From Streptomyces hyaluromycini (lineage in GTDB: Bacteria; Actinomycetota; Actinomycetes; Streptomycetales; Streptomycetaceae), in NCBI RefSeq assembly GCF_002217755.1, contig NZ_BCFL01000023.1:62001-126000 (forward strand): 64,000 nucleotides of DNA, given 5' to 3'. The notes under the pieces are model-generated. The model was not told the DNA's origin. It searched no databases and saw nothing but the letters and a program-made list of their open reading frames with translations. Shown here piece by piece: positions 26,753-35,289 of the stretch (positions are counted from its first letter, which is position 1; the number at the start of each line of letters is the position of its first letter). Both the position numbers and the translations under genes were made by a program.

Positions 26753-27163
26753 CGGAGAGCGGCAGACGACTCGTAGAGTGCGTACCAAGGTAGGGACCGC
26801 CACGAGACGGCCACACCGTAGGGCCTGACGGACGTTTCGGTAGAGCAAGGATCGAAACTCATGCGTGGGATCGACGGCGGACAGCAGGAAGGCCACCAAG
26901 AAGAGTCCGCTCATCTACTCATCTCTGCTGCCGTCCGCAGTCGATACCACCCAGAGACGCAAGGTGCAGATGGTGGCCTCACCCGAAGTCGCACTTGCTC
27001 CGCTGAGGGAGGCAGCGGCTGATCGCCCGGAGGGGTCTCTGCAGGTCGGCCGAGGCCGGGTATCAGGTGATCCGGCGTGCTGCGGCTCCGGTGATCTCCT
27101 CAGGGGTGAAGTTGCGCAGGAGCTGGCGCGCGGGCCGGGCGGCCGACTGGCAGCGCCGGCACC
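26753..27163. other. non-coding stretch after the halogenase operon
   Basis: About 410 bp downstream of the second halogenase. Open frames here (for example 26865-27203 on the plus strand) have no recognisable protein features, no ribosome-binding site and continue into a pseudogene on the other strand. I see no clear terminator hairpin and no insertion-sequence ends. It is best read as the start of a decayed boundary region. Confidence 0.5.
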
Positions 27164-27995
27164 TCACCTGGAACCAGGAAGACGCCGCACATTCACCCCC
27201 TGAGCCCACGACCCGTGGACCTCATCGACAGCCGTGTCGAGTCTCCAGCGGTGGAGCGTCCCTCCGGCTACGAGCTGGTCGAGCAGGGTGGCGAGGGCAG
27301 CCGAGGACAAGCCCGCGGCACGCTTCAGGTGATGCAGGTCGACGCTTCCCTCGCCGCGATCGGCCGAGTGCGGACGAGTTGAAGGGCCACGAGGCGCGCG
27401 ACGGGCCGTTCTTGTCGTACCGCAGGACAGCAGGTCCGGCGCAGGGCCCAGTCGGTCGCCGCGGCTACGTACGCGAGTCCCCGCCATGGAAGGAGGAGGC
27501 CACCGAGAACAGTCGTGAGGACGGCGAAGGCACCGGAGAGAAGGCTGAGCACGACCGCGCCTTCGAGGCTGGCCGCGGCGGCGTCGAAGGCCTCGACGAA
27601 CCGTTGGGGCACCACGGGGTACAGCCGTGGACACGTGGTGACCGCGTCGATGCGATAGCGGCGCAACGGATGCTCCTCGGCCGCTCGCAGTACCCAGCCG
27701 AGCAAGGTCGGTACGGGGTACGGCCGAGGCGGCCGGCCTGTCCGGGGAACCCACTGCCACACGACGGCCAGTAGCCTTCGTGCAGCCGGTTAAGGCTCGT
27801 GCGTCGGGCCATGAGGGTAGTCCGGCGAGGACGGTGCCCAGCACCAGGATGACGATCGCGAGGGCCCGGGTCTCGGTGTTGACTCCGGTCCACCACGACG
27901 CCGACGCCGGAGACGAACGCGAGCAAGGACAGCCAGAGCGCGACCAACTGCCTGCGGTCGATGATGCCGCCGATGGTGCTGAAGAGGCCCGCCAT
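27164..27995 (-). pseudogene. frameshifted membrane-protein pseudogene
   Basis: Protein-like sequence on the minus strand jumps frame. A start-like MAGLFSTIGGIID with a hydrophobic helix (LVALWLSLLAFVSGVGVVV) runs 27995 to about 27895. A second hydrophobic helix (LAIVILVLGTVLAGLP) is in another frame, about 27889-27770. A soluble region and a third helix (VVLSLLSGAFAVLTTVLGG) are in a third frame, about 27757-27330. A helical C-terminus (HLKRAAGLSSAALATLLDQ) returns to the second frame. No single frame covers it. The family is not recognised. It would have been a membrane protein with a possible C-terminal DNA-binding-like helix pair. Sequencing errors are an alternative explanation for the shifts. 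Confidence 0.55.
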
Positions 27996-28017
27996 CGGTG
28001 CACCCGATCTTTCGCTG

Positions 28018-28200
28018 CTCAACCCCACTCGTGCACAGCTGGCGCAGCAATACGTCGGCAGCCAGGGCCGGCCCTTGAGCCAGGTAGCTGCACTGCCTGG
28101 GTTCCCCCCGGCCAACTCCTACGCCCGCTGGTTCCGTGACGAGTTCGGCATCAGCCCGGCGGTCTGGCGGGCCGTCGCGGGCAGCGGCAGCAGCACCTGA
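28018..28200 (+). pseudogene. C-terminal fragment of an AraC-family regulator
   Basis: About 60 codons ending TGA at 28198-28200 encode RAQLAQQYVG...RPLSQVAALPGF...SYARWFRDEFGISPAVWR. This matches the second helix-turn-helix of AraC/XylS regulators (LA..YL....LPLSEVA.LLGF.....FSRWF...FG.SPS.WR). The N-terminal effector domain and first helix-turn-helix are missing, and the loop has an unusual LPGFPPANS. It is therefore a remnant. It abuts the membrane pseudogene on the opposite strand. Confidence 0.65.
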
Positions 28201-28809
28201 GGTGAGGGTCGCCCTCCGCGGTCATGTGTGGCGCAGCAAGTTCGGCGGGCGGCGGGACGACGGCCGACAGCCGCTGCCAAGATCCGGACCAATCGTGGAC
28301 CAAGAAGCGGGCCAGCGACCCTCCGTCTGGCATTTCCCCAGGTCAACGGTGGTTCGTCTCCTGTACTGCCAGCAGACCAAGAACCTGCCGGTGACCGCCC
28401 CTACCTCTCTCCCCCCGCGGGTTCTGCAGCAACCCACCGAATGGGGCGAATGGACGGCGATTCGAGTCGGATTCGACCCCGCCCCTCCCATCACGGCAAC
28501 GACGAGCTTTGATCTGCCGCTATGCAAATTCTGCCGCTGTACCAGCCGTATGCCGCCAAAGAAGCACCAGAGAAGCGAGAATACGGACATATAGCTCAAT
28601 CAAATGGTCACTGCTGAACACCCCCCGTCCTCGCAGGCAGACGGCGTTACTGCTGCCTCCCTGCCGGCGGGCAGCGACACAGTGTCTCGCATCAGCGCTC
28701 TCACCAGGGGCTTTCCAAGCACTCTTCCGTGTCACGGAAGCCGTATTGCGCCCTCGTGTGGCCCGTTCCGACGATGTCGCCACGACCCCAACGACGGGAG
28801 TTCAACGCC
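28201..28809. other. gene-poor stretch upstream of vanA
   Basis: About 600 bp with no convincing gene on either strand; short frames have no family features. It includes a comparatively A/T-rich part near 28500-28610. It must contain the vanA promoter; a GGGAG site lies about 10 nt before vanA, but I could not assign -35/-10 boxes. Together with the adjacent gene fragments it forms the border between the biosynthetic cluster and the aromatic-acid locus. Confidence 0.5.
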
Positions 28810-29874
28810 ATGCCCCACATGACCGCCTTCGCCAGGAACCAGTGGTACGTCGCCGCCTACAGTCACGAGGTCGGGCGCGAGTTGCTCGGGCGGACGATCC
28901 TCGGAGAGCCCCTCGTGTTCTACCGGGCAAAGGAGGACGGTGCGCCCGTCGCCCTCGGCGACCGCTGTGTGCACCGCCGTTACCCGCTGTCGGAGAGCGG
29001 GCTCGACGGCGACCGGATCGTGTGCGGGTACCACGGGTTCACCTACGACCGCACCGGCGCGTGCGTGTACGTGCCGGGGCAGAAACGCATCCCGCGCACC
29101 GCCCGGGTCGCCTCCCACCCCGTGGTGGAGCAGGACTCCCTGGTGTGGGTGTGGGTCGGCGACCCGGCGCTCGCCGACCCGCAGGCGATACCGCGGGCGC
29201 GCCACCTCGACTCCCCCGGCTGGACGACCGTCCGGGGCATGGAGCCGATCGACGCCGACTACGGCCTCCTCGTCGACAACCTCCTCGACCTCTCGCACGA
29301 GACCTATCTGCACGGCGGCTACATAGGCACCCCCGAGGTCGCCGAGACCCCCATCACCACCGAGGTCGACGAGGGCGCCGGGATCGTGCGGGTCAGCCGG
29401 CACATGGACGACGCCGAGTGCCCGCCGTTCTACGCCCGTTCGACCGGGATCGCGGGGCGCATCACGCGCTGGCAGGACATCGAGTACCACGCGCCGTGCC
29501 TGTATCTGCTGCACAGCCGGATCGCTCCGGTCGGCGTCCTGCCGGAGGCCGACGGCAGCGACCCGAACGGCTTCCACACCGAGATCACCTACGCGATCAC
29601 CCCGTCCGCGGACGGCAAGGTGTACGACTTCTGGATGGTCTCCCGGGACTGGGCGACCGACGACGCCGAGGTCACCGAGTTCCTGCGGAGCAACAACCAC
29701 ACGGTGGTGATGCAGGACGTGGACGCCCTCAACCTCCTCCAGAAGACGCTGGGTTCGGAGCGGGCCGGTTACCAGGAGCTGAGCATCAACATCGACACCG
29801 GCGGCCTCGCCGCCCGCCGTATCCTCGCCCGGCTGGTCGAGGAGGGCGACAAGCCCGTGGAGAAGGCGCTGTGA
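28810..29874 (+). CDS. vanA: vanillate O-demethylase oxygenase subunit (Rieske)
   Basis: A 354-aa Rieske non-heme iron oxygenase. The [2Fe-2S] ligands are CVH (Cys53, His55) and CGYH (Cys72, His75). The mononuclear iron motif is DNLLDLSHETYLH (His163, His168). Length and the N-terminus (NQWYVAAYSHEV) fit VanA-type O-demethylases, which convert vanillate to protocatechuate with release of formaldehyde. The ATG at 28810 follows GGGAG; an earlier in-frame ATG at 28729 lacks support. The stop overlaps a small ORF by GTGA, and that ORF overlaps vanB. A related aromatic methyl ether is an alternative substrate. Confidence 0.9.
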   Translation: MPHMTAFARNQWYVAAYSHEVGRELLGRTILGEPLVFYRAKEDGAPVALGDRCVHRRYPLSESGLDGDRIVCGYHGFTYDRTGACVYVPGQKRIPRTARVASHPVVEQDSLVWVWVGDPALADPQAIPRARHLDSPGWTTVRGMEPIDADYGLLVDNLLDLSHETYLHGGYIGTPEVAETPITTEVDEGAGIVRVSRHMDDAECPPFYARSTGIAGRITRWQDIEYHAPCLYLLHSRIAPVGVLPEADGSDPNGFHTEITYAITPSADGKVYDFWMVSRDWATDDAEVTEFLRSNNHTVVMQDVDALNLLQKTLGSERAGYQELSINIDTGGLAARRILARLVEEGDKPVEKAL

Positions 29875-30089
29875 GCGCACCGACCGGTGAGATCTACCGC
29901 ATCGACTGGCTGCCGGGCACCGACGTCCTGCACGGCACCTGTCACTGCGGCGCCGAGCACACCGCCCAGGACCCGGTCGAGATGTGGGAGTGGATGCTCG
30001 GCCACCCCGAAGGCCACCGGCTCCAGCCGCAGTCCCAGCCCCAGTCAGAGCCCCAGTCACAGCCCCAGTCCCCGGAGCGCGCCCCATGA
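29871..30089 (+). CDS. small coupled protein between vanA and vanB
   Basis: A 72-aa frame locked between vanA and vanB by GTGA (29871) and ATGA (30086) overlaps, so almost certainly translated. The N-terminal half contains IDWLPGTDVLHGTCHCGAEH followed by DPVEMWEWMLGHPEGH; the CxC and several His residues could bind metal. The C-terminus is a low-complexity QPQSQPQSEPQSQPQS tract. No function is recognised. Candidate roles are assembly of the Fe-S oxygenase or docking between oxygenase and reductase; both are inference from position. Confidence 0.8.
   Translation: MSAPTGEIYRIDWLPGTDVLHGTCHCGAEHTAQDPVEMWEWMLGHPEGHRLQPQSQPQSEPQSQPQSPERAP
30024..30071 (+). repeat. in-frame tandem repeat coding QPQS units
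   Basis: Four 12-nt units (CAGCCNCAGTCN-like, the third beginning with GAG instead of CAG) encode QPQS-QPQS-EPQS-QPQS at the C-terminus of the 72-aa van-operon protein. The unit is a multiple of 3, so slippage would change protein length without breaking the downstream overlap to vanB. Confidence 0.85.
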
Positions 30090-31024
30090 GCCTGTACGAG
30101 GCCGAACTCGTCGTAGCCGAGCGTGTGCCGGCGGCCGAGGGGGTCGTCGCCCTGACCCTGCGGCATCCGCTGGGCGAGGAACTGCCGGGCTGGGAACCGG
30201 GAGCGCACGTCGATGTCGTGCTCGGGCCTGAGCTGGAGCGGCAGTTCTCGCTGTGCGGGGATCCCGGGGACCGCTCCGGCTGGCGGGTCGCGGTGCTCAG
30301 GGAACCCGACGGCCGGGGTGGATCGGCCTATGTGCACGAGCAGTTGGGCGTCGGCGACAAGGTGCGGGTACGCGGGCCGCGCAACCACTTCCGGCTCGAA
30401 TCCGCACCCCGCTACCGGTTCGTCGCGGGCGGCATCGGTATCACCCCGATCCTGCCGATGCTCGCCGCCGCCGAGGCCGCGGGCGCCGAGTGGACGCTGT
30501 TGTACGGCGGACGGAGTCGTCAGTCCATGGCGTTCACCGGCGAGTTGGCGCGGTTCGGCGGGGAGCGGGTCACCGTCGCCCCGCAGGACGAGACCGGGCT
30601 GCTGGACCTGGCCGGCGTCCTCGACGACGTCCCGGACGGCACCCTCGTGTACTGCTGCGGTCCGGGGCCGTTGCTGGACGCGGTCGAGGAGCGCTGCCCG
30701 GCCGGTGTGCTGCGGGTCGAGCGGTTCCGGCCCAAGGAGCAGCAGGCAGGCGAGGACCGGGAGTTCGAGGTGGTCCTCGCGCAGAGCGGTCGCACTCTCA
30801 CCGTCGCGCCCGGCGTCTCCGTGCTCGACACCGTCCGGGCCTCGGGGGTGGAGGTGCTCTACTCCTGCACCGAGGGCACCTGCGGCACGTGCGAGACGGA
30901 TGTCCTCGAAGGCGACCCGGACCACCGGGACTCGGTGCTCACCGAGGAGGAGCGGGCAACCGGGGAGACCATGCTCATCTGCGTGTCGCGGTGCCGGGGG
31001 GCGCGTCTGGTGCTGGATCTGTGA
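30086..31024 (+). CDS. vanB: vanillate O-demethylase reductase subunit
   Basis: A 312-aa phthalate-dioxygenase-reductase-type protein. It has an N-terminal flavin-binding barrel (RQFSLCGDP near residue 52), a pyridine-nucleotide domain (VAGGIGITPILPM near 112, YCCGPGPL near 190) and a C-terminal plant-type ferredoxin with CTEGTCGTCETDV and a distal Cys. It passes electrons from NAD(P)H to VanA. The ATG at 30086 overlaps the stop of the small ORF. Its last 50 bp overlap the end of the convergent IclR gene, an arrangement that could allow antisense interference. Confidence 0.93.
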   Translation: MSLYEAELVVAERVPAAEGVVALTLRHPLGEELPGWEPGAHVDVVLGPELERQFSLCGDPGDRSGWRVAVLREPDGRGGSAYVHEQLGVGDKVRVRGPRNHFRLESAPRYRFVAGGIGITPILPMLAAAEAAGAEWTLLYGGRSRQSMAFTGELARFGGERVTVAPQDETGLLDLAGVLDDVPDGTLVYCCGPGPLLDAVEERCPAGVLRVERFRPKEQQAGEDREFEVVLAQSGRTLTVAPGVSVLDTVRASGVEVLYSCTEGTCGTCETDVLEGDPDHRDSVLTEEERATGETMLICVSRCRGARLVLDL

Positions 31025-31718
31025 TCCGCAGGTCCACCTCGATCCGTGCCACCGCCGCCAGCAGGTGCGGCAGCAGATCGCGGCGGGCCGCCACGGTGGA
31101 CGTCCGGCCGGAGTGCATCGCGAGGCTCACCCCGGCCACCACACGGCCGCTCCGGTCCCGGACCGGGGCGGCCAGTGTACTGACGCCGGCCTCGGGGTCT
31201 CCTTCCAGCAAGGCACACTCCTGACGTCTCGTCACGTCCGCGTGACATAAACCGGGTTGCGTAAGGTCGGCAAGCAACACCCTCCCCACCGCGGTCCCGT
31301 ACGCCGGGAAGCGCGCTCCCACCGCGATCGTCGCCGCCATCACCCGCCGGGGCCGGGCGGCGGCGACCGGCACGACGGCGTCGCCGTCCAGCAGGCACAG
31401 CGCCGCCGACTCCCCCGCCAGCTCTGCGAGTTGCACCAGATGCGGCTGCGCGAGGTTCGGCAGCTCCAGGCCGGAGAGGTAGGCGTAGCCGAGCTCCAGG
31501 ACGCGTGGGGCGAGGCGGAAGTGGCGGCCGTCCGAGTGGACGTAGCCCAGGTCGGCGAGGGTGAGCAGCAGGCGGCGGGCGGCGGCGCGGGTCAGGTCGC
31601 AGGCGCGGGCCACCTCGCTGAGCGTGCGCGCCGGATGTTCGGCGTCGAAGGCCCGGATGACGGCCAGGCCGCGCTCGAAGGACCTGACGAAATGTGGTGC
31701 TCGGGCATCCCTCGACAT
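30975..31718 (-). CDS. IclR-family transcriptional regulator
   Basis: A 247-aa regulator with an N-terminal winged helix (TLSEVARACDLTRAAARRLLLTLADLGYV, near residues 28-57) and a C-terminal IclR effector domain. The ATG at 31718 with GGGAGG upstream was chosen; the frame is open further upstream but gives no conserved sequence. Convergent and overlapping with vanB, divergent from the ABC importer. IclR proteins of the PcaU/PobR/VanR kind commonly control aromatic-acid degradation, so control of the van genes and/or the importer by an aromatic ligand is likely. Confidence 0.92.
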   Translation of the reverse strand: MSRDARAPHFVRSFERGLAVIRAFDAEHPARTLSEVARACDLTRAAARRLLLTLADLGYVHSDGRHFRLAPRVLELGYAYLSGLELPNLAQPHLVQLAELAGESAALCLLDGDAVVPVAAARPRRVMAATIAVGARFPAYGTAVGRVLLADLTQPGLCHADVTRRQECALLEGDPEAGVSTLAAPVRDRSGRVVAGVSLAMHSGRTSTVAARRDLLPHLLAAVARIEVDLRITDPAPDAPPGTATRR

Positions 31719-31928
31719 CGTCGCCTCCCGGTCCGACACTGTCCGACTCACGGTCCGACACGGAGAACACGGTGAGAGCGCGGTTCGATAACTGTCAACA
31801 ATTTTGTCAGCTAAACCCATTGACCGGGTTGTGCGGCCGGTTCTACGTTCCCGCTGAGCACCAACCGAGCACCAGTGTGCGCACAGCGCACAGCCTGTCG
31901 GAACACCGTTGTCTGCACAGGAGGAGCC
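31719..31928 (+). promoter_or_regulatory. divergent promoter region, iclR / ABC importer
   Basis: 210 bp between divergent genes. For the importer, TTGACC (31820-31825) and TACGTT (31844-31849) with an 18-bp spacer form a plausible sigma-70-type promoter. Downstream lies a perfect palindrome TGTGCGCACA (31876-31885), followed by a direct repeat of GCGCACAG. An A/T-rich ACTGTCAACAATTTTGTCAG segment near 31788-31811 lies on the iclR side. Either could be an IclR operator. Confidence 0.5.
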
Positions 31929-32894
31929 ATGCGTCGTCTGCTCGCCGGTCTCGCGACCGGCACCTTCCTGCTCGCCACGGCGGCCTGCGGCTCCTCCGGG
32001 AGCTCGTCGTCCACCTCGCCCTCGTCGGGCGGCACCACCACCGTCAAGGTGGGGATCATCCCCATCGTCGACGTGGCCCCCCTCTACCTCGGTCAGAAGG
32101 AGGGCTTCTTCAGCAAGCGCGGCCTGAAACTGTCGATGACACTCGCCCAGGGCGGCGCGGCCATCGTCCCGGGTGTGACGAGCGGTCAGTTCCAGTTCGG
32201 CTTCAGCAACATGACCTCGCTGATGATCGCGCAGTCCAGCAACGTGCCGGTGCAGGCGATCGCCAACGGCGTCGCCTCGACGGGCGTGGCGGGCAAGGAC
32301 TTCGGCGGGCTCGTCGTGAAGAAGGGCAGCAGCATCACGTCGCCCAAACAGCTGGAGGGCAAGAAGGTCGCCGTCAACACGCTGAAGAACATCAACGAGA
32401 CCGCCGTACGCGAGTCCGTGCGCAAGGCCGGCGGCGACCCGGACAAGGTGCAGTTCGTGGAGCTCGCCTTCGACCAGATGCCGGCCGCCCTCGACAAGGG
32501 CCAGATCGACGCCGCGATGGCGGTCGAACCGGCCCTTGCGACCATGAAGCTCCAGGGCGCCACCGAGATCGCCTCACCGCTCGTCGACGTGGCGGAGAAC
32601 CTCACCGTCGCCATGTACTTCACCTCGACGTCGTACGCGCAGAAGAACCCCGGCGTCGTGACGAAGTTCCAGGCGGCCGTCGCGGAGTCGCTGTCCTACG
32701 CGGACGCGCACCCGGACGAGGTCCGGCAGATCGTCACCACCTACACCAAGACCCCGGCGGACGTCCTCGCCAAGGTGACCCTGCCCAAGTGGCCCGCCGA
32801 AGCGAACCGTTCCTCGATCGAGACGCTGGAGAAGCTCAGCGAGCAGGACGGCCTCTTCAAGACGGCACCCGACCTGGACAAGCTGCTGCCGTGA
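31929..32894 (+). CDS. ABC importer substrate-binding lipoprotein (NMT1/SsuA-like)
   Basis: A 321-aa lipoprotein with a lipobox LLATAAC (Cys about residue 20) after a positively charged hydrophobic signal, then a Ser/Thr/Gly linker and a type-2 periplasmic-binding fold of the NMT1/THI5/TauA kind (VGIIPIVDVAPLYLGQKEGFF). The ATG follows AGGAGGAG. It is the first gene of a four-gene importer operon, with GTGA coupling to the permease. The substrate is not determined by sequence. Position next to vanAB and an IclR gene suggests vanillate or another aromatic carboxylate; sulfonates and nitrate are the other classical substrates of the family. Confidence 0.92.
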   Translation: MRRLLAGLATGTFLLATAACGSSGSSSSTSPSSGGTTTVKVGIIPIVDVAPLYLGQKEGFFSKRGLKLSMTLAQGGAAIVPGVTSGQFQFGFSNMTSLMIAQSSNVPVQAIANGVASTGVAGKDFGGLVVKKGSSITSPKQLEGKKVAVNTLKNINETAVRESVRKAGGDPDKVQFVELAFDQMPAALDKGQIDAAMAVEPALATMKLQGATEIASPLVDVAENLTVAMYFTSTSYAQKNPGVVTKFQAAVAESLSYADAHPDEVRQIVTTYTKTPADVLAKVTLPKWPAEANRSSIETLEKLSEQDGLFKTAPDLDKLLP

Positions 32895-33673
32895 AAGAAG
32901 TGAAAGGGCTGAACACCGTGCTCGGCGCGGCCGGGCTCGCGGCCTTCCTCGCCCTCGGCGAGGCGGTGCCGCGGCTCGGCCTGGTCAAGGCCGACTACTT
33001 CCCGCCGACCAGCAGGATCGCCCGCGCCCTCGGCACCGAACTCGCCGACAAGGCCTTCTGGTCGGCGCTCGGCGACACCCTGACCGGCTGGGCGGTGGGC
33101 CTGGCCGTCGCGGTCGGCGCCGGCATCGTGGCCGGGGTCGTCATCTCGGTCGTCCCGCACCTGCGCGAGGCCACCGCCTCCACGATCGAGTTCCTCCGCC
33201 CGATCCCCTCGGTCGCCCTGATCCCGCTCGCGATCCTCCTCTACGGCACCGAACTCCGCTCGGTCCTCCTCCTCGTCGTCTACGCCTCCTTCTGGCAGGT
33301 GCTGATCCAGGTGATGTACGGCGTCCAGGACGTCGACCCGGTCGCCGAGGAGACGGCACGGTCGTACGGTCTCGGCACCTGGGCGCGGGTCCGCCATGTG
33401 CTGTGGCCGACCGCGCTGCCGTACGTCATGACCGGTGTCCGGCTGGCCGCCGCGGTCGCCCTGATCCTCACCATCACCGCCGAACTGGTCATCGGCGCAC
33501 CGGGGTTGGGTCAGCAGATCGCGGTCGCGCAGGCATCGCAGGCGGTGCCGGACATGTACGCCCTGATCGTGGTGACCGGGCTGCTCGGGCTGGTCATCAA
33601 CGTGGGCGCCCGGTCGGTGGAGCGGCGGGCGCTGGCCTGGCACCAGTCGGTGCGCGGGGAGGTGGCGGTGTGA
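32891..33673 (+). CDS. ABC importer permease (SsuC/TauC-like) 1
   Basis: A 260-aa inner-membrane permease with about six transmembrane helices and the cytoplasmic coupling segment EETARSYGLGTWARVRHVLWPTALP. GTG at 32891 overlaps the stop of the binding-protein gene (GTGA), and its end overlaps the next permease in the same way. It pairs with the second permease to form a heterodimeric channel. Confidence 0.92.
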   Translation: MKEVKGLNTVLGAAGLAAFLALGEAVPRLGLVKADYFPPTSRIARALGTELADKAFWSALGDTLTGWAVGLAVAVGAGIVAGVVISVVPHLREATASTIEFLRPIPSVALIPLAILLYGTELRSVLLLVVYASFWQVLIQVMYGVQDVDPVAEETARSYGLGTWARVRHVLWPTALPYVMTGVRLAAAVALILTITAELVIGAPGLGQQIAVAQASQAVPDMYALIVVTGLLGLVINVGARSVERRALAWHQSVRGEVAV

Positions 33674-34446
33674 GAGCCGTACTGCTGAGAGTCGGGTACG
33701 TCGTCGCCCTGCCCGCCGTCCTGGTCGCGCTGTGGTGGCTGGCCTCCGACGGCAGCACGAACGTCTACTGGCCGCCGCTGCGCACGATCCTTAAGACCTT
33801 CCCGGACGTGTGGACCGGGCAGCGGCTCCACGACGACCTGCTGCGCAGCGTGCTGCGGCTGCTCGCCGGATACGCGTCGGCGGCCGTCCTGGGCGTGGCC
33901 CTGGGCACGGTCATCGGCTCGTACCGGCGGGTGCGGGCGGTGTGCGAACCCGTCCTGGAGTTCCTGCGAGCGGTTCCGCCACCGGTGCTCGTCCCGGTCA
34001 TCATGCTGTTCGCGGGCATCGGCGACTCCATGAAGATCGTGGTGATCGCCAGCGGCTGCGTCTGGCCGATCCTGCTCAACACGGTCGAGGGCGTACGGGC
34101 GGTCGACCCGGTGATGGCGGAGACGGCCCGTTCCTACGGCATCACGGGCCCGGCCCGGCTGCGTACGCTGGTACTGCGTTCGGCGAGTCCGCAGATCTTC
34201 GCGGGCCTGCGGCAGGCGCTGTCGATCGGGATCATCCTGATGGTCATCAGCGAGATGTCCGCTGCCAGCAACGGGCTCGGCTTCACCATCGTGCAGTTCC
34301 AGCGCAGCTTCGCGATCCCCGACATGTGGACCGGGATCCTGCTGCTGGGCCTGCTCGGCTTCGCGCTGTCGGTGGTCTTCCAGGTGGTCGAGCGGCGGAT
34401 GCTCGGCTGGTACCACGGACTGCGCGCGACAACCCGGCGGTCCTGA
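33670..34446 (+). CDS. ABC importer permease (SsuC/TauC-like) 2
   Basis: A 258-aa paralogue of the preceding permease, with the same EAA-type loop (AETARSYGITGPARLRTLVL) and about six hydrophobic helices. The GTG start at 33670 overlaps the stop of permease 1. Duplicate permeases rather than a homodimer are typical of some actinobacterial nitrate/sulfonate/aromatic importers. The stop at 34446 is immediately followed by the ATPase gene. Confidence 0.92.
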   Translation: MRAVLLRVGYVVALPAVLVALWWLASDGSTNVYWPPLRTILKTFPDVWTGQRLHDDLLRSVLRLLAGYASAAVLGVALGTVIGSYRRVRAVCEPVLEFLRAVPPPVLVPVIMLFAGIGDSMKIVVIASGCVWPILLNTVEGVRAVDPVMAETARSYGITGPARLRTLVLRSASPQIFAGLRQALSIGIILMVISEMSAASNGLGFTIVQFQRSFAIPDMWTGILLLGLLGFALSVVFQVVERRMLGWYHGLRATTRRS

Positions 34447-34470
34447 ATGAACCTCGCGAAGGGGCGGTCC

Positions 34471-35289
34471 ATGCTCGACGTACGCGGCCTGCAGAAGGTC
34501 TACGACGGATCCGGCCGCCGCATCGAGGCGGTGCGGGACCTCACCTTCACCGTGGAGGCGGGCGAACTCGTCTGTCTGGTCGGCCCGTCGGGCTGCGGCA
34601 AGACCACCCTGCTGAAGTGCATGGGCGGCCTGCTCACCCCGACGGGAGGCGAAGTCCTCCTGGAGGGGCGGAAAGTGACCGGGCCGCCGCCCGGGATGGC
34701 GTTCGTCTTCCAGGAGTACGGGCGCAGCCTGTTCCCCTGGATGCGGGTCGCCGAGAACGTCGAACTCCCCCTGAAGCAGAAGCACTTGCCGCGCGAGCGG
34801 CGGAAGGAGCTGGTCGTCGACGCACTGGACTCGGTCGGTCTCGCGGATGCCGCCGGCGCCTACCCGTGGCAGCTGTCCGGCGGTATGCAGCAGCGGGTGG
34901 CGATCGCGCGCGCCCTCGCCTACGAGCCCCAAGTGCTCCTGATGGACGAGCCGTTCGCCGCCGTCGACGCCCAGACCCGGGCCGATCTGGAGGACCTGGT
35001 CCGGGGGTTGTGGCGGGAGCGCGGGATCACCATCCTGTTCGTCACCCATGACATCGACGAGGCGGTCTATCTGGGGCAGCGGGTGATCGTCCTGTCCGCC
35101 TCCCCGACCGTCGTCCAGGAGCAGCTGAAGGTCGATCTGCCGGACGAGCGGGACCAGTTGCACACGCGGGTCGCCCCGCGCTTCGCCGAGCTGCGGACCC
35201 ACGTCTACGAGCAGATCCAGGCGGCGAAGCGCGGGGTTCCCCGGGGGGAGGACCGGGTCACGAGGTCAGATACGCCTCCACCTCACTGA
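34471..35289 (+). CDS. ABC importer ATPase (SsuB/TauB-like)
   Basis: A 272-aa nucleotide-binding protein with Walker A GPSGCGKTT, Q-loop VFQEYGRSLFPW, signature LSGGMQQR, Walker B VLLMDEPF and the switch His in FVTHD. The ATG at 34471 follows AAGGGGCGG; an ATG at 34447, adjoining the previous stop, is the alternative. The 3' end overlaps the end of the convergent GH87 gene by 32 bp. It energises uptake by the two permeases upstream. Confidence 0.94.
   Translation: MLDVRGLQKVYDGSGRRIEAVRDLTFTVEAGELVCLVGPSGCGKTTLLKCMGGLLTPTGGEVLLEGRKVTGPPPGMAFVFQEYGRSLFPWMRVAENVELPLKQKHLPRERRKELVVDALDSVGLADAAGAYPWQLSGGMQQRVAIARALAYEPQVLLMDEPFAAVDAQTRADLEDLVRGLWRERGITILFVTHDIDEAVYLGQRVIVLSASPTVVQEQLKVDLPDERDQLHTRVAPRFAELRTHVYEQIQAAKRGVPRGEDRVTRSDTPPPH

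Noticed and set aside
26865..27203. A 112-codon plus-strand frame after halogenase 2
   Set aside because: No homology that I recognise, no ribosome-binding site, and it runs into the pseudogene on the other strand.
30024..30071. Short tandem repeats as a CRISPR-like or non-coding repeat array
   Set aside because: The 12-nt units are in frame and encode QPQS inside a gene coupled on both sides; there are no spacers.
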